Below are positions 18,301-25,056 of a stretch of 64,000 nt of DNA, one piece after another; the stretch's first letter is position 1; every line of letters begins with the position of its first letter. A program made the position numbers and the translations under genes. The notes under the pieces were generated by a model that saw only the letters and a program-made list of their open reading frames with translations, was not told the DNA's origin and made no database searches. The DNA is from Micromonospora rifamycinica (GTDB lineage Bacteria; Actinomycetota; Actinomycetes; Mycobacteriales; Micromonosporaceae): contig NZ_LT607752.1 of NCBI RefSeq assembly GCF_900090265.1, forward strand, positions 4,464,001 to 4,528,000. Reading direction: 5' to 3'.

Positions 18301-18528
18301 GTACAGGCCGGGCTCGGCCGGTTGCAGGGTCTCCCGCAGGTGGTCGTACCAGGCGGGATGGGTGAAGTCCCCGGTGCCGAGCACGCCGATGCCCTTGCGT
18401 CTGGCCCACCAACCGAGGTTGGGCAGGGTGAGATCGCGGCTGCACGCGCGGGAGTACTTCGAGTGGATGTGCAGGTCCGCGACGAACGGCGGGACGCCAC
18501 CAGGGGGAGCGGCGTTGAACGGAGGCAC
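15334..18528 (-). CDS. Endonuclease Q-like PHP nuclease fused to UvrD/PcrA helicase
   Basis: 1064 residues from the GTG at 18528; the frame stays open to 18642, but that part is compositionally odd and homology begins after 18528. Residues about 16-440 form an endonuclease Q-like module: ADLHIHSKYSR (metal-binding HIH), GTGDFTHPAWY, SVEISTIY, HHLIYLPD, VPAHIWTPWFS, SNSDAHSP, then a zinc-type segment with C294, C310 and C313 and the VGVLSRVEELADRP block. A Lys/Pro/Ala linker (449-492) leads to a superfamily 1 helicase: Walker A GPGTGKTRT at 534, VDEYQDVDPVQ, GDPDQAIYSFRGAD, LNRNYRSS, LHAAKGLEFPVVF and FVGLTRAQDRLYV. EndoQ nicks DNA at deaminated bases; UvrD/PcrA unwinds from nicks. The fusion predicts a single-polypeptide repair enzyme. 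Confidence 0.88.
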   Translation of the reverse strand: MPPFNAAPPGGVPPFVADLHIHSKYSRACSRDLTLPNLGWWARRKGIGVLGTGDFTHPAWYDHLRETLQPAEPGLYRLGPEAEADIARRLPPRLADAAEADPVRFMLSVEISTIYKRDDRTRKVHHLIYLPDLDAVARFNTALGRIGNLGSDGRPILGLDSRDLLEITLDASEDGYLVPAHIWTPWFSALGSKSGFDAIADCYADLAGHVFAVETGLSSDPAMNWRVGSLDRYRLVSNSDAHSPPALAREATVFSSARDYFAIRDALRTGDGLAGTIEFFPEEGKYHADGHRLCGVNWSPERTRAAGGRCPECGKPLTVGVLSRVEELADRPDGHRPEHAREVTHLVPLAEILGEINKVGPRSKKVEGKLNELVAALGPELEILTRTSVDEIGRVGGELLAEGIGRLRRGDVRRVPGYDGEYGVITLFDPAELGGAAGSGQETLFDVPVPAQRRPTEPAAKPKTRRPAAAKAEPKPKPAPTPPPPPIASTPSPHEPFEPMLAGMEEVGTGLLDRLDAMQRVAASAPGGPLLIVAGPGTGKTRTLTHRIAYLCAELNVFPEQCLAITFTRRAAEELRHRLDGLLGPVAEDVTVGTFHSLGLSILRENAGAAGLPEGFRIADDAERAAARSEAGDDPARYTALLRKQDLVDLDELLTLPVALLQSDKKLVREYRERWRWIFVDEYQDVDPVQYDLLRLLSPADGNLCAIGDPDQAIYSFRGADVGYFLRFSEDFTDARLVRLNRNYRSSAPILAAAVQAIAPSSLVRGRRLDPARLDPEAPLVGRYPAASVADEADFVVRTVDDLVGGLSHRSLDSGRIDGRSTTLSFSDIAVLYRTDAQAAPIVDALARANIPVQKRSHDRLRDRPGVLAIARELRHADGLTGGLPARVRLAGQVLAERFAAPTLDAAGTVRPEDVRTAVDLLTPLARRCGDDLELFLGQLATGAEVDALDPRAEAVTLLTLHAAKGLEFPVVFLVGVEDALLPLRWPGSTPDDDAIAEERRLFFVGLTRAQDRLYVSHAARRVRHGTERDCRPSPFLDVVDPGLFERFGEAEPRRPKDRQLRLI

Positions 18529-18655
18529 GCCGCATCCTGTCACGGCCGGTCCACTACCCGCCTGCCGCCACGCGTACGCGTGAGGAGGGCAATCCGGTGC
18601 TGGACTCCACCCGCCGGACGCGCTATAAGTCGGGCTCTGCACCCGCCGGGGCAGG

Positions 18656-19903
18656 TCACGGGGCGCGCAGCTCGACCAGGGTCACCTGCGGCGGTGCGCC
18701 GACGCGGACCGGTGGCCCCCAGAAACCGGCCCCGTTGGTGACGTAGACCTTGGTGCCGTCGACCTCGCCGAGCCCGGAGACCACCGGCTGCTGGAGCTTG
18801 ACGGCCAGGTTGAACGGGGCGAGCTGACCGCCGTGGGTGTGCCCGGACAGTTGCAGGTCGACGCCGAACGTGGCCGCCTCGCGGGCGGCGATCGGCTGGT
18901 GGGCGAGCAGCACCACCGGGCGGCTGACGTCCCGGCCGCCGAGCGCGGCGGTGAAGTCGGCGGGGCCGGCGATGCCGGTGCCGTCGGCGGTGACGTCGTT
19001 GATCCCGGCCAGGTCGAGCACCCCGCCCCGGGCCCGGATCTCCTGCCGCTCGTTCTGCAGCACCCGCAGGCCGAGCCGGTCGACCTCGGCCACCCACTCC
19101 TCGACCCCGGAGTAGTACTCGTGGTTGCCGGTGACGAAGAAGTTGCCGTACCGGGAACGCAGGTCACGCAGCGGCTCGGCGGCCTCGCCCAACTCGGCGA
19201 CCGAGCCGTCGACCAGGTCACCGACGACGGCCACCAGGTCGGCGTCCAGCCGGTTGATCATCGCGACGATCCGCTCGGTGTGCCCCCGACCGCGCAGCGG
19301 GCCGAGGTGGATGTCCGAGACGGTGGCGATGCGCAGGCCGTCCATGCTGCGGGGGAGCTTCGCCAGCGGGATACGTACCCGGTCGAGCTGTGGCGGACCG
19401 AGTGCGGTGCGGACCCCGTACCCGGTGATGCCGGCGGCGGTGAGCCCGGCGAAGATCGCCGCCCCCCGGGCGAGCAGCAACCGGCGGGACTCGTCGTGGT
19501 CGGGACGGTCCACCGCCTCGGCGGCCGGCGGGTCGGCGCTGCCGGCCGCACCGACCAGCGCCGGTTCCGGGGCGGCGGCGGTCGCCTCGGCGGCGGCGCT
19601 GCGGCGACGCAGCACCAGCCGGGTCACCGCCATCGGCACCTCCAGCGCCAGCAGCACGATCAGCAGGTAGAACATCACCGCGAGCCAGAGGTAACCGGGC
19701 CAGGCCAGCCAGAACGCCCCGGCGACCTGGGTGCCGGCCATCGTCGCCGGGACGAGCACCGCCAGCACCAGCGCGACGACCGTGCCGACCCGCCGCCACC
19801 GGCCCGGGCCGGTGGTGTCCTTGACCAGCCGCTTCCACAGGTAGAAGTGGATCAGCCCGGTGATCAGCGCGAGCGTGCCCACGAAACCCAGAATCGCCAA
19901 CAC
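18656..19903 (-). CDS. Membrane-anchored calcineurin-like metallophosphoesterase
   Basis: 415 residues beginning with GTG after a GAGAGAGGG site. The first 160 residues contain four or five membrane helices, then a YkuE-type calcineurin-like phosphoesterase domain with all metal motifs: TVSDIHLG near 197, VVGDLVDG, VTGNHEYYSG, LLAHQP and SGHTHGGQ near 365. The active site probably faces outside or the membrane surface; substrates of this branch include lipids and nucleotides but cannot be assigned. It is the last gene of a leftward operon after the ketosamine kinase, moaA and moaD, 12 bp from moaD, though no link to molybdenum cofactor chemistry is known. Confidence 0.9.
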   Translation of the reverse strand: MLAILGFVGTLALITGLIHFYLWKRLVKDTTGPGRWRRVGTVVALVLAVLVPATMAGTQVAGAFWLAWPGYLWLAVMFYLLIVLLALEVPMAVTRLVLRRRSAAAEATAAAPEPALVGAAGSADPPAAEAVDRPDHDESRRLLLARGAAIFAGLTAAGITGYGVRTALGPPQLDRVRIPLAKLPRSMDGLRIATVSDIHLGPLRGRGHTERIVAMINRLDADLVAVVGDLVDGSVAELGEAAEPLRDLRSRYGNFFVTGNHEYYSGVEEWVAEVDRLGLRVLQNERQEIRARGGVLDLAGINDVTADGTGIAGPADFTAALGGRDVSRPVVLLAHQPIAAREAATFGVDLQLSGHTHGGQLAPFNLAVKLQQPVVSGLGEVDGTKVYVTNGAGFWGPPVRVGAPPQVTLVELRAP

Positions 19904-19915
19904 GGCAGCCCTCTC

Positions 19916-20161
19916 TCAGCCGCCCGCGAAGGGAGGCAGCACGTCGATCGTGGCCCCGGCCGGCAACGGTGTCTGACGATCATGGCAGGCCACCCCGTCG
20001 ACCAGGAAACTCGCCACCTGGAGCACCGCGGCCAGCCGGGGGCCGTGCCGGTGCGCGAGTTCGCCGAGGAGTTCGTCCAGCGGGCGACCGGCGGATGCGG
20101 TCTCCTCGCTGCGGCCGGCGGCGGCCCGCGCCCCGGCGAAGTACCGGACGGTGAGGTGCAC
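19916..20161 (-). CDS. moaD: Molybdopterin synthase sulfur carrier subunit MoaD
   Basis: 81 residues, a ubiquitin-fold sulfur carrier with the required C-terminal Gly-Gly (VLPPFAGG). The terminal glycine is adenylated and thiocarboxylated, then donates sulfur to MoaE. The N-terminus (LTVRYFAGARAAAG) is typical of MoaD rather than ThiS. The GTG start is preceded by GGAGG inside the end of moaA and lies one base beyond the moaA stop, so the two are tightly coupled. Its MoaE partner is at 5.3 kb on the other strand. No MoeB/MoeZ-type activating enzyme was found in the window. Confidence 0.92.
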   Translation of the reverse strand: MHLTVRYFAGARAAAGRSEETASAGRPLDELLGELAHRHGPRLAAVLQVASFLVDGVACHDRQTPLPAGATIDVLPPFAGG

Positions 20162-20162
20162 C

Positions 20163-21176
20163 TCAGCCTCCGATCGCCGACATGGGCCGGACGGGTTGCA
20201 GGAAGGTCGGGTCGTCGATGCCGTGGCCGGCCCGTTTGACCACCGTGGCGGCCTGCCAGCGGCGGGCGAGTTCGGCGTCGTCCGCGCCGGCCCGTAGCGC
20301 GCCGCGCAGGTCGGACTCCTCAGTGGCGAACAGGCAGTTGCGGAGCTGCCCGTCGGCGGTGAGCCGGGTCCGGTCGCAGTCGCCGCAGAACGGCCGGGTC
20401 ACCGTGCCGATCACGCCGACCCGGGCCGGGCCGCCGCCGACCAGCCAGGTCTCGGCCGGGGCCGCACCCCGCTCGGCCGGGTCGGGGGTGAGCGGGAACT
20501 CGGCGGCCAGCGACGCCAGGATCTCGTCGGCGGTGACCATCGTGGCCCGGTCCCAACCGTGCTGGGCGTCCAGCGGCATCTGCTCGATGAACCGCAGCTC
20601 GTAGCCGTGGTCGAGGGCGAACCGCAGCAGCGCCGGTGCCTCGTCGTCGTTCACCCCGCGCATCAGCACCGCGTTGACCTTGATCGGGGTGAGCCCGGCG
20701 GCGGCGGCCCCGGCCAGCCCGGCGAGCACGTCGGGCAGCCGGTCCCGCCGGGTCAGCGCGGCGAACCGGGCCGGGTCCAGGGTGTCCAGCGACACGTTCA
20801 CCCGGTCCAGCCCGGCGTCGCGCAGCGCCGGGGCGAGCCGGTCCAGCCCGAGACCGTTGGTGGTCAGCGAGATCCGGGGTCGGGGGGTGAGGGCGGCCAC
20901 GGCGGCGACGATGCCGACCAGCCCCGGCCGGATCAGCGGCTCGCCACCGGTGAACCGCACCTCGGTCACCCCGAGCCGCTGCACCGCGACCCGGACCAGC
21001 CGGACGATCTCCGCGTCGGTGAGCAGTTGCGGCCCGGCCAGCCAGGGCAGCCCCTCGGCCGGCATGCAGTAGGTGCAGCGCAGGTTGCACTTGTCGGTCA
21101 GCGACACGCGTAGGTCCCGGGCGATCCGGCCGTACCGGTCGACGAGGACGCCGGCGGTCGTCGGGGCGGCGGTCAC
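20163..21176 (-). CDS. moaA: GTP 3',8-cyclase MoaA (radical SAM)
   Basis: 337 residues, full length. It catalyses the first step of molybdenum cofactor synthesis, rearranging GTP to 3',8-cyclo-GTP. The N-terminal radical SAM cluster is CNLRCTYCMP near residue 27, followed by RFTGGEPLIRPGL and SLDTLDPARFAAL. The second 4Fe-4S cluster sits near the C-terminus: FCGDCDRTRLTADGQLRNCLF. The tail after that is somewhat longer than the classic ending and finishes RPMSAIGG, with the two glycines MoaA needs. The GTG overlaps the stop of the ketosamine kinase by four bases. Forms an operon with that kinase, moaD and a metallophosphoesterase. Confidence 0.96.
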   Translation of the reverse strand: MTAAPTTAGVLVDRYGRIARDLRVSLTDKCNLRCTYCMPAEGLPWLAGPQLLTDAEIVRLVRVAVQRLGVTEVRFTGGEPLIRPGLVGIVAAVAALTPRPRISLTTNGLGLDRLAPALRDAGLDRVNVSLDTLDPARFAALTRRDRLPDVLAGLAGAAAAGLTPIKVNAVLMRGVNDDEAPALLRFALDHGYELRFIEQMPLDAQHGWDRATMVTADEILASLAAEFPLTPDPAERGAAPAETWLVGGGPARVGVIGTVTRPFCGDCDRTRLTADGQLRNCLFATEESDLRGALRAGADDAELARRWQAATVVKRAGHGIDDPTFLQPVRPMSAIGG

Positions 21177-22087
21177 TCGTCGACCGTAGCGCGGCCGACG
21201 CCCCGCAGCGCCGCTCGGGCGGCACCGACGACCGCATCGCGGTACGCCCCACCGAACAGGGCGGTGTGCACCAGCAGGAGCTGGAGCTGGTGCAGCGGCA
21301 CCCGTTCCCGCCAGCCGTCGGCCAGCGGCCACGCCTCCCGGTAGCCGGCCATGATCCGCTCGTGGTGCGGCGGGCCGCCGAAGAGCGCCAGCTGGGCCAG
21401 GTCGGTCTCCCGGTGCCCGCCGTGCGCCGCCGGGTCGACCAGCCACACCCGCTCGTCCGCGCCCCAGAGCAGGTTGCCCGGCCACAGGTCGCCGTGCAGC
21501 CGGGCCGCCGGCTCGTCGCCGCCGAACTCGTCGATCCGCGCGACCACCTGCTCGACCAGCGTGGCGTCCGCGCCGTCGAGCGCCCCGCCGTCGACCGACA
21601 TCCGCAGGTACGGCAGGAGCCGCCGCCGGGCGAACCACTGCGGCCACGGTCCCTCGTCGGGCGTGTTGTCCTGGTCGAGCGTGCCGATGAACCCGGGCCA
21701 GGCCGCCCCGAACCCGGCAGCGCCGGCCCGGTGGGTGTCGGCCAGCTCCCGACCGAACCGCTCGGCCGCCCCGGGCGTCGGCTCGCCCGGGTCCACCCAG
21801 TCGAGCGCCAACAGCCCGGGCAGCGCCACCACCACCTCCGGTACGGCCACCGCGCCGGCCTCGCGCAGCCAGCGCAGACCGGCGGCCTCGGTGGCGAAGA
21901 AGCCCGCCGGCACTGGGCGGCCGGCCCGCTCCGGCCAGGTCTTGGTGAAGACCGAGTGGCCGTCGTCCAGGGTCAGCCGGGAGGCCGCGCAGCTGTCCCC
22001 GCCCGCCACCGGGGTCTCCCGGATTCGCTGGTGGGTCAGGAAGGTGGGCAGGTGCTCCGGGTGCGCCCGCAGGTACGCCAGGTCCAT
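21173..22087 (-). CDS. Fructosamine/ketosamine-3-kinase family protein
   Basis: 304 residues of the fructosamine-3-kinase family, an aminoglycoside-phosphotransferase-like fold. These enzymes phosphorylate sugars attached to protein or free amines so that the adduct falls apart, a protein deglycation role. Motifs seen: an N-terminal GGDSCAASRLTLDDG (nucleotide loop), FTKTW (ATP-binding lysine), LDWVDPGEP, the catalytic loop LHGDLWPGNLLW and metal-binding VDPAAHGGHRETDLAQLALFGG. ATG at 22087 is chosen because homology starts there; the open frame continues upstream. The stop overlaps the moaA GTG, so the two are translationally coupled, an unusual partner for a cofactor gene. Confidence 0.92.
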   Translation of the reverse strand: MDLAYLRAHPEHLPTFLTHQRIRETPVAGGDSCAASRLTLDDGHSVFTKTWPERAGRPVPAGFFATEAAGLRWLREAGAVAVPEVVVALPGLLALDWVDPGEPTPGAAERFGRELADTHRAGAAGFGAAWPGFIGTLDQDNTPDEGPWPQWFARRRLLPYLRMSVDGGALDGADATLVEQVVARIDEFGGDEPAARLHGDLWPGNLLWGADERVWLVDPAAHGGHRETDLAQLALFGGPPHHERIMAGYREAWPLADGWRERVPLHQLQLLLVHTALFGGAYRDAVVGAARAALRGVGRATVDE

Positions 22088-22172
22088 GAGCGCAAGGTAG
22101 CCGCTCGGACCGACGCGGGTGGGGCGCCTCGGCTCCGGAAACGCGGCCACCTGCGCCAATACTCTCCGTATC

Positions 22173-22198
22173 TGTGGATAACCCGAGTGTCATCCACA
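22173..22198. promoter_or_regulatory. Inverted pair of DnaA-box-like sequences
   Basis: TGTGGATAA (22173-22181) is a perfect match on the minus strand to the classic DnaA box TTATCCACA. An inverted copy, TCATCCACA at 22190-22198, has one difference, and together they form a CTGTGGAT/ATCCACAG hairpin with a 12-base loop. They lie between the divergent starts of the ketosamine kinase and DUF4192 genes. DnaA binding is an inference. Confidence 0.5.
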
Positions 22199-22240
22199 GG
22201 GCCTGTCCCGGGTGTCCCGCCCGGCCGCAGGCTGCCGGAC

Positions 22241-23287
22241 ATGAACGCGACCGACCGCCCCCGGCTCACCGTCCGCTCTCCCGCCGACCTGATCGCCGCC
22301 GTGCCGTACCTGCTCGGTTTCCACCCCGTCGACAGCATCGTGGTGGTGGCGATGCGCGGCCGGCGGATCGTCTTCGCCGCCCGCGCCGACCTGCCCGAAC
22401 CGGGCACCGACCCGCTGCTGCCGGCGGGACATCTCGGCGACGTCATCGCCCGGCAGCACGCCGACGCCGCCACCGTCGTCGGGTTCGGCCCGCCCGAACG
22501 GGTCACCCCGACGTTGGACGCCGTCCGTTCGGCGCTGGCGGACCTCGGCCTGCCCGTGCTCGACGCGCTGCGGGTCACCGGTCGCCGCTACTGGTCGTAC
22601 CTCTGCGAAGCGCCGGACTGCTGCCCGCCCGACGGCACCCCGTACGACCCGGACGCCAGCCAGGTCGCCGCCGCCGCCGTCTACGCCGGTCAGGTGGCAC
22701 TGCCCGACCGGGCGGCACTCACCGCCCAGGTCGCTCCGGCCGAGGGCATCGACGGGGCTGCGCTGCGCCTGGCCGGCGACCGGGCCGAACGACGCCTGCT
22801 GGAGCTGCTGGAAGCGGCCCCCGCCGACGACGAGTTCGGCGAGCGGACGATCCGCCGGGCCGGCGTGGCAGCGGTACGCCGGTCCCAGCGTCGGCACCGA
22901 CACGGCGAACGGCTCACCGACGACGAGGTGGCCTGGCTGACCCTGCTCCTGACCCACCTACCGGTACGCGACCACGCGTGGGAGCACACCGACGGGCGGG
23001 AGGAGGACATCGCCCTGTGGGGCGAGGTGCTGCGCCGCGCCGAGGACGAGGTGGTCCCCGCCCCGGCCTGCCTGCTCGCCTTCGCCGCCTGGCGGGCCGG
23101 TCAGGGCGCGCTCGCCGCCGTGGCGCTGGAACGGGCGCTGACCCTCCGCCCCGACTACACCCTCGCCCTCATCCTCGACGACCTGTTGCGGCGTGGGGTG
23201 CCGCCGTCCGACCTGGACGGCTGGCCGACGGTGACCGACCCGCGAGTGCTGCGCCGTCGTCGTCGCCGGCCCCGACGCCCCCGCTGA
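22241..23287 (+). CDS. DUF4192 domain-containing protein
   Basis: 348 residues of DUF4192, a family found in actinobacteria with no known activity. Its hallmark is the start RLTVRSPADLIAAVPYLLGFHPVDSIVVVAM followed by a hydrophobic-rich alpha/beta region; GRRYWSYLCEAPDCCPPDGTPYD near residue 120 contains three cysteines and the SY-C-x-P pattern typical of the family. The C-terminal 100 residues are helical (LLAFAAWRAGQGALAAVALERAL), resembling a TPR-like pair, and end in a basic Arg/Pro tail. The ATG at 22241 is where family similarity begins; an open frame runs further upstream without support. Cytosolic; function unknown. Confidence 0.88.
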   Translation: MNATDRPRLTVRSPADLIAAVPYLLGFHPVDSIVVVAMRGRRIVFAARADLPEPGTDPLLPAGHLGDVIARQHADAATVVGFGPPERVTPTLDAVRSALADLGLPVLDALRVTGRRYWSYLCEAPDCCPPDGTPYDPDASQVAAAAVYAGQVALPDRAALTAQVAPAEGIDGAALRLAGDRAERRLLELLEAAPADDEFGERTIRRAGVAAVRRSQRRHRHGERLTDDEVAWLTLLLTHLPVRDHAWEHTDGREEDIALWGEVLRRAEDEVVPAPACLLAFAAWRAGQGALAAVALERALTLRPDYTLALILDDLLRRGVPPSDLDGWPTVTDPRVLRRRRRRPRRPR

Positions 23288-23479
23288 CCGGCTGTGCTGG
23301 CTTCCTTGACCTGCTCTGCGCCGATGCGCTTCCGGCCGGCCCGGGTCTGCCGCGCAGCCGGCTGCGCCGTCGCTGACCGGCTGCCTCTTCGAGCGCCACG
23401 TCGTCGCGTGGGCTGCGGGCTACGGCTTGGGGCTGCCTGCGGGCTGCGGCTCACGGCTGAGGCTGCGGCCTACGGCTGC

Positions 23480-23521
23480 GGGCTGCGCCTTCCGGGCTGC
23501 GCCTTCCGGGCTGCGCCTTCC
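23480..23521. repeat. Three perfect tandem copies of a 14-bp unit
   Basis: GGGCTGCGCCTTCC repeated three times without change, at the end of a longer run of related GGCTGCGG units. Confidence 0.85.
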
Positions 23522-23715
23522 GGGGAGTCGGGGCGCAGCGATCGGTCGGTGAAGAGAGCCACCGTGTGCGGGGTGACAGTCGGTCACGTTCGGGTTAAGG
23601 GGCGGGGGTATGTGTTCCCCGAGGTGAGTATGCCCAGCAGTCATATTCATGCCTGAGCGGCATAAGGCTGTCGGCGGAATGTTGTCAGGTCGACCTGCCG
23701 ACGCGTCCTCAACGC

Positions 23716-23787
23716 GAGGTGCCTGCCCCCGAACCGGGGCAGGCGCTTCGTCGAGGCAGTTCGGTCAGGCGCGAGCGGCCAACCCGG
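23716..23787. repeat. 72-bp direct repeat, left copy (DUF397 3' end remnant plus hairpin)
   Basis: Same length and order as 24805-24876: both start GAGGTGCCTGCCCC, both have a hairpin in the middle, and both end in the identical 27 bases 23761-23787, which in the right copy encode the last residues (AGLAARA and stop) of a DUF397 protein. Here that end is orphaned, with no gene body attached. The internal hairpin is a perfect GCCTGCCCC/GGGGCAGGC stem (23721-23744). The pair flanks the HEPN/Abi-like gene. Confidence 0.75.
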
Positions 23788-23846
23788 TCGCGGCATCTGT
23801 CGCGTGTCTTTGCTGACCGCTCGCGGCGGGCGGCGGGCGGTGTAGG

Positions 23847-24548
23847 TCAGCGCTGGGCCGGACGGTGCTGTCCCCGCCGTTGCGGCGGCGCGAGAGCGGC
23901 ACGCACGGTCCAGGGCCGGGCCTGTAGGACGGTGAGCACCTGGCATCGCGATCCGATCCAGTCTCCGGTGGCGGGACATGTCCAGTAGGCCAGGTCCAGC
24001 GCCTTGGTCTGCAACTCCTTGAGCGGTCGGTTGAAGATCGGCTCATGATGGCCGATCCGGTTGCGCAGCTCGTGTAGGTCGGCCAGGGGACCGTGGACAT
24101 CTCGACGCAGCCGTCGGCTCGGCCAGACGCCGCGTAGATGCGGCCAGAGTGACCGGTCGTAGGCGCGGGTGAGCAGGAAGGGCCAGAACCCGAAGGTGAG
24201 TTCGGCGACGACCCGCCCAGGAGTCTCCTGCCGGCTGTCTCGGGTGGCCTGCTCGCGGGCCTTGGCGATCTGCTGATGGCGGCGCTCGTCCAGGACCCGA
24301 CCAGGATCGAGGTACCAGCGGGGCTCTCGGTAGGTCCGGGTGGACCATTCGGTCAACTGCTGGTGCATGGCATTGCGGATCAGCACCTCGACATGGCCCA
24401 GCGTGATCCAGAAAGCGCCACTCATGGTGGCGTTCCACTCGTACAGCGCCACGGCCTGGTCAAGATCGCCGCCGACCGCAGCCTGGTAGGTGCCCAGCCG
24501 TTCTGCGGAGAACCGTTGTCGCAGTAGCTGTGCTGTCGCCTCAGACAC
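23847..24548 (-). CDS. HEPN-type Abi-like protein
   Basis: 233 residues from the GTG at 24548, which has a GGAG site; a longer open frame exists upstream but crosses a terminator and the repeat. The chain is mostly helical: FSAERLGTYQ, ALYEWNATMSGAFWITLGHVEVLIRNAMHQQL, then FGFWPFLLTRAYDRSLWPHLRGVWP, and LHELRNRIGHHEPIFNRPL near residue 180. The last fits the HEPN R-N-x-x-x-H signature found in Abi_2/AbiD-F proteins and many RNase toxins, so it may cleave RNA and cause abortive infection. It lies between two 72-bp direct repeats with its own upstream terminator. No antitoxin gene is immediately adjacent on the same strand. Family placement is by motif only. Confidence 0.72.
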   Translation of the reverse strand: MSEATAQLLRQRFSAERLGTYQAAVGGDLDQAVALYEWNATMSGAFWITLGHVEVLIRNAMHQQLTEWSTRTYREPRWYLDPGRVLDERRHQQIAKAREQATRDSRQETPGRVVAELTFGFWPFLLTRAYDRSLWPHLRGVWPSRRLRRDVHGPLADLHELRNRIGHHEPIFNRPLKELQTKALDLAYWTCPATGDWIGSRCQVLTVLQARPWTVRAALAPPQRRGQHRPAQR

Positions 24549-24853
24549 GCATCCCACTCCACTGACGGGGGCCAGGTGCCCGAATTCTTGTGCTGCCGCA
24601 GCGTATGGCGTGGTGGACGGCCAGCGCGCCAGGCATGCCGGTGGGGCGAGGCGAAAAATGAATGGCACCCGCCCGATCCCCGGGTGGGTGCCATTCATGG
24701 GTGAAGCCAGAACTCTGGTGGCCCGAGGGCGCCCAGAGCGTTCATCGCCAACCCTACTACAGACGCCGCCTACGGCGGTGCGCGTAGTTCCGGGCAGCTG
24801 GCGTGAGGTGCCTGCCCCGGAACCCGGAGCAGACACCTCACCGGGCAGGTCGG
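24549..24853. other. Intergenic region upstream of the HEPN gene
   Basis: Contains the HEPN gene promoter, a T-tailed terminator facing left (24654-24697), about 100 bases without recognisable content, and then the start of the right 72-bp repeat copy. No ORF with normal codon bias. Confidence 0.55.
24654..24697 (-). terminator. Rho-independent terminator with T-run
   Basis: Stem of 17 bp with a single G-T wobble (arms 24659-24675 and 24681-24697, TGAATGGCACCCG against GGGTGCCATTCA) and a 5-base loop, followed on the minus strand by five T residues (24654-24658). It stops leftward transcription from the Xre/DUF397 operon before the HEPN gene. It is the only hairpin in the window with a proper T-tail. 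Confidence 0.85.
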
Positions 24854-24876
24854 TCAGGCGCGAGCGGCCAACCCGG
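24805..24876. repeat. 72-bp direct repeat, right copy (contains DUF397 stop region)
   Basis: Right partner of 23716-23787. It holds an imperfect hairpin (GAGGTG...CACCTC, 24805-24839) just past the DUF397 stop, then the final codons of that gene. The last 27 bases (24850-24876) are identical to the left copy. Confidence 0.75.
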
Positions 24877-25045
24877 CGACGAACGTGCGCCACGAGGTCG
24901 GGGCGAACATCAGGGCCGGCCCGTCCGGGTCCTTGGAGTCTCGTATAGCGACCGTGCCGGGAAGGTTGTCGGCAACCTCGACACAGTTTCCGTCGCTCGC
25001 ACCACTGCGGGTGGACTTCCGCCAGCGCGCATCAGTCAGGTTCAT
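24854..25045 (-). CDS. DUF397 domain-containing protein
   Basis: 63 residues, essentially one DUF397 domain: ARWRKSTRSG, then NCVEVADNLPGTVAIRDSKDPDGPALMFAPTSW, ending FVAGLAARA. DUF397 proteins are small actinobacterial partners of Xre/DUF5753 regulators; the pair scr1/scr2 in Streptomyces coelicolor is a described example that affects antibiotic production. The ATG at 25045 has a GGCGG site. It is 11 bp downstream of a second DUF397 gene and about 70 percent identical to it, so a tandem duplication. Its 3' end is duplicated beyond the HEPN gene. Confidence 0.9.
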   Translation of the reverse strand: MNLTDARWRKSTRSGASDGNCVEVADNLPGTVAIRDSKDPDGPALMFAPTSWRTFVAGLAARA

Positions 25046-25056
25046 TGTTCCGCCGG

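Larger units (their letters stand above)
23288..23846. other. Non-coding gap with degenerate GGCTGCGG repeats and an AT-richer patch
   Basis: No convincing gene. Bases 23408-23521 are built of degenerate GGCTGCGG/GGCTACGG units ending in a clean 14-bp tandem repeat. Bases 23570-23700 are less GC-rich than the surroundings and show no ORF with actinobacterial codon bias. The right part (23716-23787) is a direct-repeat copy of a terminator plus the 3' end of the DUF397 gene at 24.85 kb. Confidence 0.6.
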
